Assembly: GCF_000807675.2 (NCBI RefSeq)
Contig: NZ_CP019962.1
Coordinates: 1,426,001-1,490,000, forward strand
Source: Eubacterium limosum
GTDB taxonomy: Bacteria > Bacillota > Clostridia > Eubacteriales > Eubacteriaceae
Length of the DNA stretch: 64,000 nt
Direction of reading: 5' to 3'
Positions 1 through 8,263 of this stretch are shown here, in pieces; within the stretch, counting starts at the first letter, position 1; every line of letters begins with the position of its first letter. The notes below the pieces were generated by a model. That model saw nothing but the letters and a program-made list of their open reading frames with translations, was not told the DNA's origin and searched no databases. The translations under genes and the position numbers were made by a program.

Positions 1-5
1 GTCCC

Positions 6-929
6 ATGCCAGAGGAAATGTACAAGCCAGTGAATACAGATAAAGGCGAATACTGGGAGGCGCGTCTTGAGTTTTTAAAAGCGACCCGTTCATATCTATG
101 GAATGATGACTATCTGTCTTTTTTAGTTCGAGATGTATGGAAGCTTAGTAAACCCGTGCGTGTCTTAGACTGTGGGTGTGGTTTTGGATATCTTGGTGAT
201 AAATTGCTGAAGCAGCTGCCAAATGGCAGTACTTATACGGGAATTGATCTATCCAAAGGTCTTATTAAAGAAGCAAAATCCTACCTTTCTGGGCTTAACA
301 AGAATATTCGATTAATTCAAGATGATTTTTTAACGTGTGAAATGAATGAAACTTATGACCTGGTTATTTGCCAATCAGTGCTTAGACATAATAAAAAGCC
401 TTTAGACTTTATAAAAAAGATGGCAGCTTGCGCTTCTGTGGGCGGTTTAGTGGTATGTATTGAGGCTAATAGAGAGCTCGAATGTGCAGGCATATGGATA
501 GACGGTATCAATTACAGCCAGCTTTGCGCAGGAAATGCTTTGCGGAGGTTGTGGAAAAATGAGTTTGAGAAGGAAGGCCGGGACTATGCCATCGCAATGC
601 GTATTCCGAATATAATGGCAAAAATAGGGCTAAGGTCCATTGGATGTCGATTGAGTGACCGTGTGGATTACCTTCATACTCAGATGCCCGACAGTGATGA
701 GCGAATGAACGCTTTTTTTGTTGCCAATGGATGGGATAAAGTCCTAACAGAAGATATGATGGGCAGGGCTTTAGCAAATTTGATGGAGCGTGGAATGACG
801 CGTGAAGAAGCCATGGATTACTGCCAGTTTCAACAGACGGTTGAGCGATATGTTCACCAACAGTGGGACATTGAGGACTTAGCATGCACAACCCTGGCGG
901 GAATGCTGGTTACCTATGGAACAAAATAA
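6..929 (+). CDS. Class I SAM-dependent methyltransferase
   Basis: A 307-residue protein with a Rossmann methyltransferase core: motif I reads VLDCGCGFGYLGD near residues 53-65, followed by the acidic end of strand 2 (YTGIDLS) and a QDD motif near residue 105. This shows SAM binding; the methyl acceptor cannot be inferred. The C-terminal third (about residues 190-307) is a helical extension that may shape the substrate pocket. The start lies five bases inside the window, so the upstream context is missing. It is the first visible gene of an AT-rich same-strand run containing an adenylating enzyme, a HAD phosphatase and an exporter, so a small-molecule O- or N-methylation is a reasonable inference. 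Family call firm, substrate unknown. Confidence 0.8.
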   Translation: MPEEMYKPVNTDKGEYWEARLEFLKATRSYLWNDDYLSFLVRDVWKLSKPVRVLDCGCGFGYLGDKLLKQLPNGSTYTGIDLSKGLIKEAKSYLSGLNKNIRLIQDDFLTCEMNETYDLVICQSVLRHNKKPLDFIKKMAACASVGGLVVCIEANRELECAGIWIDGINYSQLCAGNALRRLWKNEFEKEGRDYAIAMRIPNIMAKIGLRSIGCRLSDRVDYLHTQMPDSDERMNAFFVANGWDKVLTEDMMGRALANLMERGMTREEAMDYCQFQQTVERYVHQQWDIEDLACTTLAGMLVTYGTK

Positions 930-943
930 ATTGGGAGGTACCA

Positions 944-1321
944 ATGAAAACAAGTGAAGCCTTTTGGCAGGCTTTTGATGGGCTCATTAATAAATGTGAA
1001 ATAGTGATTGACAGGCCTTTGGGTTCGGTACATCCTCGGTATTCTAATTTGATTTACCCGGTTTCCTATGGGTATTTGAAAGGTACGAAGTCCATGGACG
1101 GCGGCGGGATTGATGTTTGTGTGGGCTCTCGGGCAGACCGAGTGTTGGATGCGGTAATTTGTATTGTGGACTTGGTTAAGCAGGATTCTGAAATCAAGCT
1201 GCTGCTTGGTTGTACAGAAGCAGAAAAAGATGCAATTGATGCCTTTCATAACGCATCGGATTTTATGAAGGGGATTCGGATCAATCGGAACAGAGAAGCA
1301 TTACAAAGCAGGCAGCGGTGA
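944..1321 (+). CDS. Short inorganic pyrophosphatase-like protein
   Basis: A 125-residue protein resembling the front of family I soluble inorganic pyrophosphatases (VIDRPLGSVHPRYSNLIYPVSYGYL, paraphrased: a substrate-loop segment followed by YPVSYGYL). The ATG at 944 follows a GGGAGG Shine-Dalgarno, which makes it a better start than an in-frame codon 60 bases upstream that overlaps the preceding gene. Family I enzymes are usually about 170 residues and carry a DGDPxD metal site; here only GGGIDVCVGS is seen, so the metal ligands look incomplete. It may remove pyrophosphate made by the adenylating enzyme encoded next, or have another phosphohydrolase role. Catalytic competence is doubtful. 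Confidence 0.6.
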   Translation: MKTSEAFWQAFDGLINKCEIVIDRPLGSVHPRYSNLIYPVSYGYLKGTKSMDGGGIDVCVGSRADRVLDAVICIVDLVKQDSEIKLLLGCTEAEKDAIDAFHNASDFMKGIRINRNREALQSRQR

Positions 1322-1349
1322 TAAATACTATAAAACCTCTGCCTGCTTT
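1305..1349 (+). terminator. Stem-loop at the end of the pyrophosphatase-like gene
   Basis: AAAGCAGGCAG at 1305-1315 pairs perfectly with CTGCCTGCTTT at 1339-1349, an 11-bp stem that spans the stop codon. There is no long U-run, so it may be a weak terminator or a processing/stability hairpin between the first two genes and the ligase gene. The rest of 1350-1494 is AT-rich and could hold a promoter for the next gene. Confidence 0.4.
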
Positions 1350-1494
1350 GTAGCTGTAAAAAATAATGAGATAAAAGAATTTGCAAACAATGGTTGAAAA
1401 AATACCAATTTTATCCCTTGAATTTTAAGATACATAAGCATAAATTGTGATACAATATTTTTTTATTTTATAAAACAACAGGAGGTATGATGAG

Positions 1495-2727
1495 ATGGAG
1501 GGGGAACAGAAAGAATTACTGAAACAAAAGCTTTTTGCTGTTTTACCGGCGATTGTGTCCATGCCTTTTTACCGAAAAAAATATCAGATAGAGGGATTGT
1601 CAAACAATGCGGCAATGGATTATATTGTTGATCATTTTTATGAACTCCCCTTTTTGACAAGGAATGAGGTGAAATCAATAGCCAGCGCCAGTATTGATGA
1701 TGGACGCTGTTCTCGTCTGATGGTGACTGGCGGAACCAGTGGTATTTCCAATGTGATTGAATGGTGCGACGAGGATGTTGGCATTATGACTGGGCAGATA
1801 GAAAAGCGCCTCAGTGAACTTGGTGTGTTGGCCGGCAACTTTATGTTTTCAACCATTCCGGTAGGCATGTCGATTTATGGGGTGCTTATTGAAGTCATTA
1901 ATAAAAATTTGGGACTAAGGCATATTGAAATGGAACGACTCCATAAGGAAAGTTACGCAATTGCCGAGGTTTTATTCGAAAAGTACAAACCAAAGCTTTT
2001 GTTTACAACGCCGGCGTTAGCTTTGGAATTATGTTACAGTCCGTTGAAGAAAAAAGCATTGAAATCCATAGAGATTGTTGTGGTAGGAGGCGCAATGTCC
2101 TCTGTAAAAGATCTTGAAAGCATCGAATCCGAGTTAGGGTGCAGAGTCCTGGATTTGCTGGGTTCAACAGAGATGTGCGTCTTTGGTCTTAAAGAGAAAG
2201 GCTGTGAGGGTTTTCATCTGCATGAGCCTGAAACGGTGATACTGGAAATAGTGGATCGTGATGAAAGGGGAAAAGGAAAATGTGTGATGACCGGACTGCA
2301 TAATAAACGAATGCCCTTGGTGCGTTATGTTACTGGTGATATGGGGTATCTGCGGGATCAATGTAGCTGCGGACACAAAGGAAGGGTATTTTGCCTGACG
2401 GGGAGAATTTCAGATACCTGTTATCTTGGCGGTACGAAGGTAAGTTCTGACTGCTTTGAGCATTTGGCAAAGGCCCTGGGTTTTAACACAACCTTTCAGG
2501 CTTTGTTTTACCCCAATAAGAACCCCCAGCATGTGCAGATGAATATTGTAGATGAGCCCAGATCCTGGTCGCTTGAGCAGGTTACCTCGGCCATGCTTGA
2601 AACGAACCTTGCCCTTCGCAGCAAAATTTTGGATGGTGCTGTTAGCTTTGATATTGGCTTTATAAAGGAACAGGATTTGATTGGTTTAAATGAGCGTGGT
2701 AAATGGCGCCGCGTGATTGAGCAGTAA
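1495..2727 (+). CDS. PaaK-like AMP-forming acyl-adenylate ligase
   Basis: A 410-residue member of the adenylate-forming superfamily nearest to phenylacetate-CoA ligase (PaaK) types. Visible signatures are the nucleotide loop VTGGTSGISN (about residues 77-86), a strand ending LLGSTEM (about 222-228, equivalent to the YGxTE motif), YVTGDMGYLRD (about 281-291) and a CxCG pair typical of PaaK relatives before an LTGR motif. These enzymes activate carboxylates as acyl-AMP and often pass them to CoA or a carrier. The start at 1495 has GGAGG nine bases upstream. Downstream HAD and exporter genes follow closely. The acid substrate is unknown. Confidence 0.75.
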   Translation: MEGEQKELLKQKLFAVLPAIVSMPFYRKKYQIEGLSNNAAMDYIVDHFYELPFLTRNEVKSIASASIDDGRCSRLMVTGGTSGISNVIEWCDEDVGIMTGQIEKRLSELGVLAGNFMFSTIPVGMSIYGVLIEVINKNLGLRHIEMERLHKESYAIAEVLFEKYKPKLLFTTPALALELCYSPLKKKALKSIEIVVVGGAMSSVKDLESIESELGCRVLDLLGSTEMCVFGLKEKGCEGFHLHEPETVILEIVDRDERGKGKCVMTGLHNKRMPLVRYVTGDMGYLRDQCSCGHKGRVFCLTGRISDTCYLGGTKVSSDCFEHLAKALGFNTTFQALFYPNKNPQHVQMNIVDEPRSWSLEQVTSAMLETNLALRSKILDGAVSFDIGFIKEQDLIGLNERGKWRRVIEQ

Positions 2728-2736
2728 AAAATACGG

Positions 2737-3429
2737 ATGAAAGGCGGTTTAAAATTGAAATATAAATGTCTGGTTTTGGACCATGATAATACTACAGCGG
2801 CAACAACCCCGGATATTCAATACCCCGCATATGTGAAAAGCTTTCAAAGCTGTGGTCTTGAACCAAAGCTTACGGAGGATGCCTTTATACGGGAAGAATA
2901 CAAGGGCCTTCGGCACTATCTGAAAATAGAACTGAGGCTGGATAAGGACGTTTTAAAACGCTTAGAAAAAGCCTTTTATGCTTATTTTGAGATTCACCCT
3001 GCAAGATTTTATAAGGGAATGGAGCAGATTATCCGTAGACATCGGACGGCAGGCGGCTATCTTTGTGTGGTGTCTCAATCACCCGAAAAATATATCCGTC
3101 GGGATTACCGTGAAAATGGGCTTTTTGAACCGGATATAATTTTTGGGCTGGAGCTTGATGAAAAAAAGCATAAGCCTTCGTCCTATCCATTAGAGGCCAT
3201 TATGGAACACTATACCTTGGAGCCAAAGGAGCTGTTAGTGGTAGATGACAAGCTCAATGGCATCGAAATGGCCAGAGCTTGCGGTGTACAGGCGGCTTTG
3301 GCCGGCTGGGGACTGGCGGCACCTGAAATCTTTAATACTTTGCGCGAAAACGCCGGGGAGGCCTTGTTTTTAGAGCGCGTGGAGGAGCTTGAACACTTTT
3401 TATCAGAGGAAAAGGATGAGTCGTTTTAA
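2737..3429 (+). CDS. HAD-superfamily phosphatase
   Basis: A 230-residue haloacid dehalogenase hydrolase. All four motifs are visible: nucleophile DHDNT near residue 15, motif II serine in VSQS, motif III lysine in KHKPSSYP, and motif IV VVDD. A helical cap lies between motifs I and II. Members dephosphorylate small metabolites such as phosphoglycolate or sugar phosphates. The ATG at 2737 is 9 bases after the ligase stop; an internal TTG a few codons later, preceded by AAAGGCGG, is a plausible alternative start. The 3' end overlaps the next gene by 14 bases, so the two are co-translated. Confidence 0.75.
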   Translation: MKGGLKLKYKCLVLDHDNTTAATTPDIQYPAYVKSFQSCGLEPKLTEDAFIREEYKGLRHYLKIELRLDKDVLKRLEKAFYAYFEIHPARFYKGMEQIIRRHRTAGGYLCVVSQSPEKYIRRDYRENGLFEPDIIFGLELDEKKHKPSSYPLEAIMEHYTLEPKELLVVDDKLNGIEMARACGVQAALAGWGLAAPEIFNTLRENAGEALFLERVEELEHFLSEEKDESF

Positions 3430-4318
3430 GCGGTGCGGAATTTTACTTTTGGCTGTGGTACTGTTTGCCTTAGACAATATTCTATTAAAAGCGCTGCCGG
3501 AAGGGACCAGTCCTTTTGGGGTGCTGACGTTGTCCTGCGGGTTGGCGGCACCAATATTGACCCTTTGCTTCAAAAAGCGGCTCAGGAAAAAAATAGAAGT
3601 TCGGGAGCATGTCCGTATTTTTTTGATGGCAGGGGGATTCACCCTGTTTAATACGTTGAATATTCTGTCACTCAGATACCTTGGGGTAAATGACAGCTCA
3701 TTTATATTTTCACTCACAGTGGCTTTGGTACCGATTTTTAATTTATTTTTGGGAAAACGCTATCCCCTATCCACTTGGCTGGGGGTGGCGATAATTGTTG
3801 GAGGGGTTTGGTTTGCCTCGGGAGCGGTGTATAACGGCGATGAACTTTGGGGAGGTGTTTTATCCTTTTTGGGGGCAGTGGTTCGAGCCTTTTTTCTGAT
3901 TGCTCTCAACCGTGCATCTAAGAAGGTGGATGGCGGAAAAATGATTGTGGAAATCATCTGGCTTGTGGCGCTTTTTTCAGCCCTTGTCTGGCTCGTTCTG
4001 GACCCTGGAGGAATTGTAAGCTTTGGTTTTGGGGCAAAAACCCTGCTGCCTGTTTTAGGGTTTGCGCTTTTATCCATTGTCATTGGAAATTCCATGGTTA
4101 TTTTGGTACAGCAGTATACAACCGAAGTGGAGACAGCTGTTATTTTATCGGTACAGCTCATTTTTACCGTGTTGTTTATGGCGGTTGTACCCGCTGTATT
4201 TGAAAGCCCGGAACCCATTACAATGGTCAATGCCTTTGGCTGCGGATTGATTGTGATGGGAAGTATTTTGGCCACCTGCAACGTCAGCGGTCTTTTGAAA
4301 AGGCAAAGGGGAGGATAA
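3416..4318 (+). CDS. EamA/DMT-family transporter
   Basis: A 300-residue integral membrane protein with about ten hydrophobic helices arranged as two EamA repeats, the form of drug/metabolite exporters such as RhaT and YdcZ relatives. The start at 3416 has GAGGA upstream and lies inside the HAD gene, indicating translational coupling; an in-frame upstream ATG at 3389 lacks a ribosome-binding site. As the last gene of the run it may export the product made by the methyltransferase, ligase and phosphatase. Substrate and direction are inferred only. Confidence 0.75.
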   Translation: MSRFKRCGILLLAVVLFALDNILLKALPEGTSPFGVLTLSCGLAAPILTLCFKKRLRKKIEVREHVRIFLMAGGFTLFNTLNILSLRYLGVNDSSFIFSLTVALVPIFNLFLGKRYPLSTWLGVAIIVGGVWFASGAVYNGDELWGGVLSFLGAVVRAFFLIALNRASKKVDGGKMIVEIIWLVALFSALVWLVLDPGGIVSFGFGAKTLLPVLGFALLSIVIGNSMVILVQQYTTEVETAVILSVQLIFTVLFMAVVPAVFESPEPITMVNAFGCGLIVMGSILATCNVSGLLKRQRGG

Positions 4319-4349
4319 GCCCGTAACACATAGGAGCCTGAGCTGATGT

Positions 4350-4384
4350 AAAAAAGACAGCGTCCTGAGATTCTGTCTTTTTTA
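4350..4384. terminator. Bidirectional terminator between convergent genes
   Basis: AAAAAGACAG pairs with CTGTCTTTTTT around a CGTCCTGAGATT loop. A-run and T-run flank the stem, so it works on both strands, ending the EamA operon and the fliB-like gene. Confidence 0.7.
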
Positions 4385-5524
4385 CTGCTTCAAAAGCAAA
4401 AAGGCGATCCAACGATTTGGGCTCAGCCGCTCATCTGCCACAAGGCTGTCCTCAATACGCGCCATATTAGGGATAGAATGCTCAATTTCCCGTGAAAAGG
4501 AAAAAATAATTTTTTGGTGTTCAACGGGCGTTAATACACGACCGGCCTGGCGCTGAGCGGCTGCCGCCAATACCGCTGTAGAAAGGCTGGCGAACGCTGT
4601 GTACTGAGCGTGTATAAGAGGCTCGTAGGTAAAGACCGATTCAAGAAAATAGCGAAACAGGGTATAAACACCGAGGTGCTCGGCGTAATGGCTTTGAGTA
4701 GAGGAAATGGGCCAAAGCTCTGACACCGTAAAGGGTTCAGAATCGATCAGGCTGATGGCGGTATCAATCCGATGTGTAAAAGAAACGCTGCGGTGCTCAC
4801 AGCTTTTTAAAAGCTGAAAAACCGTTTTGAGCAACGGCGTATCCGGGGTGGGGAGATTCCTTTTTAGGTCATTTAAGCGATTTTGAAGTGAGACATTACG
4901 CTGGTATTCAGAGCAAAGCGGTGCTTCGGTATTGGGATCAGCCGTAAAAAGGCTGGCGGTCAGCCGGACGATAAAGTCTAAAAGCAGCCCAAGACGAAGC
5001 GGATAGGCCAGACTTCGGTTTTGCAGCAGGGCAATACCAGCGCTTCGGGCGTTTAGCAATCGGCTCAGCAATTTGGCATCAAGCTTCTCTTCCAGAGAGA
5101 ATGTTATGGTACTGTTAGAGCTCATAAAGGACATAGGGTGTGGATCATCAAGGATCAGTCTGGCGGCCTCGGGACAAGAAAGAGACAGTCCAGCCTCCTG
5201 AAAGGCACCATAATGGTTAAAAAACCGGGGATAGAGGCGGCAGGTTTCACTAAGAGAAGATTCACCCAGTGTGCTGTATATTTCGCACAGGTTGTGAGAG
5301 GATAGAAAGGGACAGCGCCCAAAGACGGATTTAAAAATAATGTCGCCCTCCTCATCCAAAATCATTGCGCTTTGGAGACGCTTGCCAAATTCGCCGGAGG
5401 TGTTTTTGTACAGACTTTGACTCTTTTCATCAAGGACCACCTCCCAGCCGGCGCAGCAGGTATCAGGACAGTCCGAAGCAAGGCAGGTAAAGGCATTGTA
5501 ATGTTTTGGTATATGTTGTTTCAT
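4382..5524 (-). CDS. Flagellin lysine-N-methylase-like protein (FliB family)
   Basis: A 380-residue protein starting MKQHIPKHYNAFTCLASD, with the cysteine-rich N terminus CLASDCPDTCCAGW and a second group (GRCPFLSSHNLCEIY ... CRLYPR) typical of FliB-type proteins related to YkgJ zinc/iron-binding domains. FliB methylates lysines of flagellin in enterobacteria; in non-motile Clostridia the same family is common and its substrate is not established. No flagellar genes are in the window, so the flagellin role should not be assumed. The cysteines probably bind an Fe-S cluster or zinc. It is monocistronic and convergent with the EamA gene. Confidence 0.7.
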   Translation of the reverse strand: MKQHIPKHYNAFTCLASDCPDTCCAGWEVVLDEKSQSLYKNTSGEFGKRLQSAMILDEEGDIIFKSVFGRCPFLSSHNLCEIYSTLGESSLSETCRLYPRFFNHYGAFQEAGLSLSCPEAARLILDDPHPMSFMSSNSTITFSLEEKLDAKLLSRLLNARSAGIALLQNRSLAYPLRLGLLLDFIVRLTASLFTADPNTEAPLCSEYQRNVSLQNRLNDLKRNLPTPDTPLLKTVFQLLKSCEHRSVSFTHRIDTAISLIDSEPFTVSELWPISSTQSHYAEHLGVYTLFRYFLESVFTYEPLIHAQYTAFASLSTAVLAAAAQRQAGRVLTPVEHQKIIFSFSREIEHSIPNMARIEDSLVADERLSPNRWIAFLLLKQ

Positions 5525-5638
5525 AGGGTTCTCCTTTTAATTCGTGTTTATTATAGCACATAAGCGATAAAACAGGTGAGAAAAACAAAGATGCTATGGG
5601 CTGAATTCTGAAAGCGTGTAAAAAAATTTATGAAATGC

Positions 5639-5667
5639 TTGTGTAAAGGCAATACTTGCGATATAAT
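5639..5667 (+). promoter_or_regulatory. Probable sigma-A promoter of typA
   Basis: TTGTGT at 5639-5644 and TATAAT at 5662-5667 are separated by 17 bases. This places the transcription start near 5674, about 160 bases before typA. Confidence 0.55.
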
Positions 5668-5701
5668 ATAAGGCGGATTAATTTTCAATGATTGAATTTT
5701 G

Positions 5702-5737
5702 GGAAGATATCCAGGGGGGAACCCTGGGTATCTTTTT
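5702..5737 (+). terminator. Intrinsic terminator inside the typA leader
   Basis: AGATATCCAGGG pairs with CCCTGGGTATCT (one G-U) over a short loop and is followed by TTTTTG. It sits only about 30 bases after the predicted start site and about 95 bases before the typA start codon, so it could attenuate typA or end a short leader RNA. Confidence 0.65.
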
Positions 5738-5832
5738 GTAATTATAGCCCTGATGTAAAGGGGCAGCAATCCGGTTAACCGGTAATTTCCCGGGAAATAC
5801 GGATACGGATTAATATAGAAAGCAGGAAAAAC

Positions 5833-7650
5833 ATGAAAGAACAAGAGCCGATTATAAATATCGCTGTTATTGCCCACGTCGATGCCGGAAAGTCTACGCT
5901 GGTGGACGCCCTTCTGAGCCAGAGCGGGGTTTTTAGAGAAAATCAGGAAGTTGTGGACTGTGTCATGGACAGCAATGACCTGGAGAGAGAGCGTGGGATC
6001 ACCATCTATTCCAAAAACTGCTCTATCATGCACGATAATATTAAGATCAACATTGTGGATACCCCAGGCCATGCCGACTTCTCCTCTGAGGTTGAACGTA
6101 TCTTAAAGACCGTTGACACAGTTATTCTGCTGGTAGACTCCAGCGAAGGCCCCATGCCGCAGACCCGTTTTGTCCTCAACAAATCTCTGGAGCAGGGACT
6201 GCGCCCGATTCTGTTCATCAACAAGATTGACAAGAAGGACCAGCGTGCCGAGGAAGTGGTCGATATGGTTTTCGACCTCTTTGTAGAGCTCAAGGCCAAT
6301 GACGAACAGCTGGACTTCCCAATTCTTTACGGGGTAGCCAAACAGGGGATTGCCAAATATGACATGAATGACGACAGCACAGACCTGACCCCGCTGTTTG
6401 AAACCATTGTGAAGCATGTGGGTATCCCAGAGGATATGAGCCTGGAACCGCTGCAGATGCAGGTATCCACCCTTGGCTATGACGATTATATCGGCCGTCT
6501 GGGCATTGGCCGCATCGACAAGGGTACCATCCACACCGGGGACAGCCTGGAAGTCTGTAAGCGTGACGGCAGCTTTAAGCGGGTGAAGATCGGGCAGATC
6601 TTTGTATACCGCGGCCTCTCAAGGGTTGAGGTCAAGGAGGCAAAGGCCGGCGACATCGTCGTGGTCTCCGGGATTCCGGATATTATGATCGGGGAAACCA
6701 TCGGTGAAGTGGACCAGGTACAGCCCATGGAGCTCATCGAGATTGAAGAACCGACCCTGTCCATGAACTTCCTGGTCAACACTTCTCCTTTTGCCGGAAA
6801 AACCGGTAAATTTGTGACCACCCGTCACATCAAGGCCCGCCTTGAGAAGGAGCTGGAGGTCAATGTCGGGATGACCGTTGAGCCGCTGGAGGGCAGCACA
6901 GAGGGCTACCGCGTATCGGGCAGGGGCGAGCTGCACTTATCCATTCTGCTTGAAAACATGCGCCGTGAGGGCTATGAGGTGGCGGTTTCCAAGCCAGAGG
7001 TGATCATGCACCGCGATGAAAAGGGCCACAAGCTGGAGCCTGTGGAAAGCGTGATCATCAACGTCCCGGACGAATATTCCGGGACCGTTATCTCTAAGCT
7101 GAACGTGCGTAAGGGCAGCATGGTGAGCATGTCCGCCGAGGAGGGCTGGACCAAACTGGAATACCTGGTACCGACCCGTGGCCTGCTGGGGTACCAGAGC
7201 GAATTCATCAACGACACCCACGGCGAGGGCACCCTGGTGCGCCGCTTTGACTCCTTCGAGCCTTATTTCGGGGAGATTCCACAGCGCCAGAACGGCGTGC
7301 TGGTTTCCGGTTTTTCCGGAGAGACCATGGCCTACTCGCTGTTTAACCTGAGCGACCGCGGTACCATGATGGTGGGCGCGGGAACCCCGGTTTACGAGGG
7401 GATGATCATCGGCATTAACAACCGCAGCGATGACATGGTGGTTAACCCCATCAAAAATAAAAAGATGACCAACACCCGTTCCTCGGGAGCGGACGAAGCC
7501 TTAAAGCTCATTGATCCAAAGATCTTCACGCTGGAAGAAGCCCTGGAATTTATCAATGACGATGAGCTGGTTGAGATCACCCCCACAGACATCCGTATCC
7601 GCAAGAAGATTTTATCTGAGCTTGACAGAAGAAGAGACAGACGAAATTAA
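5833..7650 (+). CDS. typA: Ribosome-associated translational GTPase TypA/BipA
   Basis: A 605-residue translation-factor GTPase matching TypA/BipA in length and layout: G1 AHVDAGKSTLVDALL (residues about 15-29), RERGITI switch I, DTPGHADF G3, NKIDKKD G4, then an EF-Tu-like beta domain, an EF-G domain III/V-like pair and the TypA-specific C terminus (SDDMVVNPIKNKKMTNTRSS). TypA binds the ribosome like EF-G and supports 50S assembly and growth under stress or cold. The start at 5833 follows AGCAGGAAAAAC. The gene stands alone, with a terminator in its leader and another 13 bases after its stop. Confidence 0.95.
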   Translation: MKEQEPIINIAVIAHVDAGKSTLVDALLSQSGVFRENQEVVDCVMDSNDLERERGITIYSKNCSIMHDNIKINIVDTPGHADFSSEVERILKTVDTVILLVDSSEGPMPQTRFVLNKSLEQGLRPILFINKIDKKDQRAEEVVDMVFDLFVELKANDEQLDFPILYGVAKQGIAKYDMNDDSTDLTPLFETIVKHVGIPEDMSLEPLQMQVSTLGYDDYIGRLGIGRIDKGTIHTGDSLEVCKRDGSFKRVKIGQIFVYRGLSRVEVKEAKAGDIVVVSGIPDIMIGETIGEVDQVQPMELIEIEEPTLSMNFLVNTSPFAGKTGKFVTTRHIKARLEKELEVNVGMTVEPLEGSTEGYRVSGRGELHLSILLENMRREGYEVAVSKPEVIMHRDEKGHKLEPVESVIINVPDEYSGTVISKLNVRKGSMVSMSAEEGWTKLEYLVPTRGLLGYQSEFINDTHGEGTLVRRFDSFEPYFGEIPQRQNGVLVSGFSGETMAYSLFNLSDRGTMMVGAGTPVYEGMIIGINNRSDDMVVNPIKNKKMTNTRSSGADEALKLIDPKIFTLEEALEFINDDELVEITPTDIRIRKKILSELDRRRDRRN

Positions 7651-7662
7651 TATAAAAAAGAG

Positions 7663-7698
7663 AGAACCCGTATCGCGGCGATACGGGTTCTTTTTTTA
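7663..7698 (+). terminator. typA terminator
   Basis: AGAACCCGTAT pairs with ATACGGGTTCT around CGCGGCG, followed by a run of seven T. The same hairpin, with compensatory changes, ends the CsoR-type gene at 21981-22013. Confidence 0.85.
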
Positions 7699-7790
7699 TA
7701 ATGGAAAATTGAGAATGGAAAATGATGGTGCAAATCTGTCTTTGGCAGATTTGATTGGGGCGGCCTGCAGCCGGGATGATTGTGGCGTTT
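7699..7790. repeat. Short intergenic repeat family B, copy 1
   Basis: GGAAAATTGAGAATGGAAAA followed by a hairpin (CAAATCTG / CAGATTTG) and TTGATTGGGGCGGCCTGC. A related copy is at 12848-12925. The stem sequence differs between the copies but pairing is kept. It directly precedes a larger repeat element. Confidence 0.5.
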
Positions 7791-7875
7791 GATCCTCTTG
7801 GCGGCACGATACCCGCTTTGGATTGTCCATAAGGCGACAAGCCTTGGGGCAGACCCCGAGGCGCTGTGCTCTGCG

Positions 7876-8183
7876 TTGAGAGACGGTGCCGTTTACCTAA
7901 GGAAGAAAAAGCTGTCCTGCGGGAACCAGAGAACCCAAATCTTTGATTCGCGTGCCCCGAAGGGGTATGGTGTGAATCGGTTTCGCAGATGTTATCGGTT
8001 TGTTTCGTATGAAATACGAATCATAACAAACCGTGGATCATCTGTGTTCCTTGACGTGACCAGGTCCCTCCTAGGTTGCTACCGCTTCGCAGTAGCACTG
8101 AGAGCGCCGGTCGCACTTGCTTCCGGATTGCGCCTGGATGCTTTTTCTTATCTGGATAAACGGCTGAGTCTCGGACTTTGCCG
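7876..8183 (-). repeat. MITE-like intergenic element family M, copy 1
   Basis: Nearly identical in reverse orientation to 35285-35592 over about 240 bases. Imperfect terminal inverted repeats read GTTTACCTAAGGAAGAAAAA at one end and CTTTTTCTTATCTGGATAAA at the other. It contains several short palindromes (CGTATGAAATACG; TGCTACCGCTTCGCAGTAGCA). A long open frame across it is not a gene, because it also crosses the repeat boundary. No transposase is nearby. It separates typA from the AI-2E gene. Confidence 0.7.
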
Positions 8184-8263
8184 GTATTTCAGCCTTTTTT
8201 CTCAGACAAAATTAATACAAAGTGGGTATACTAGAGGGAGAAGAAAAATGAAAGGAGTGGCAG

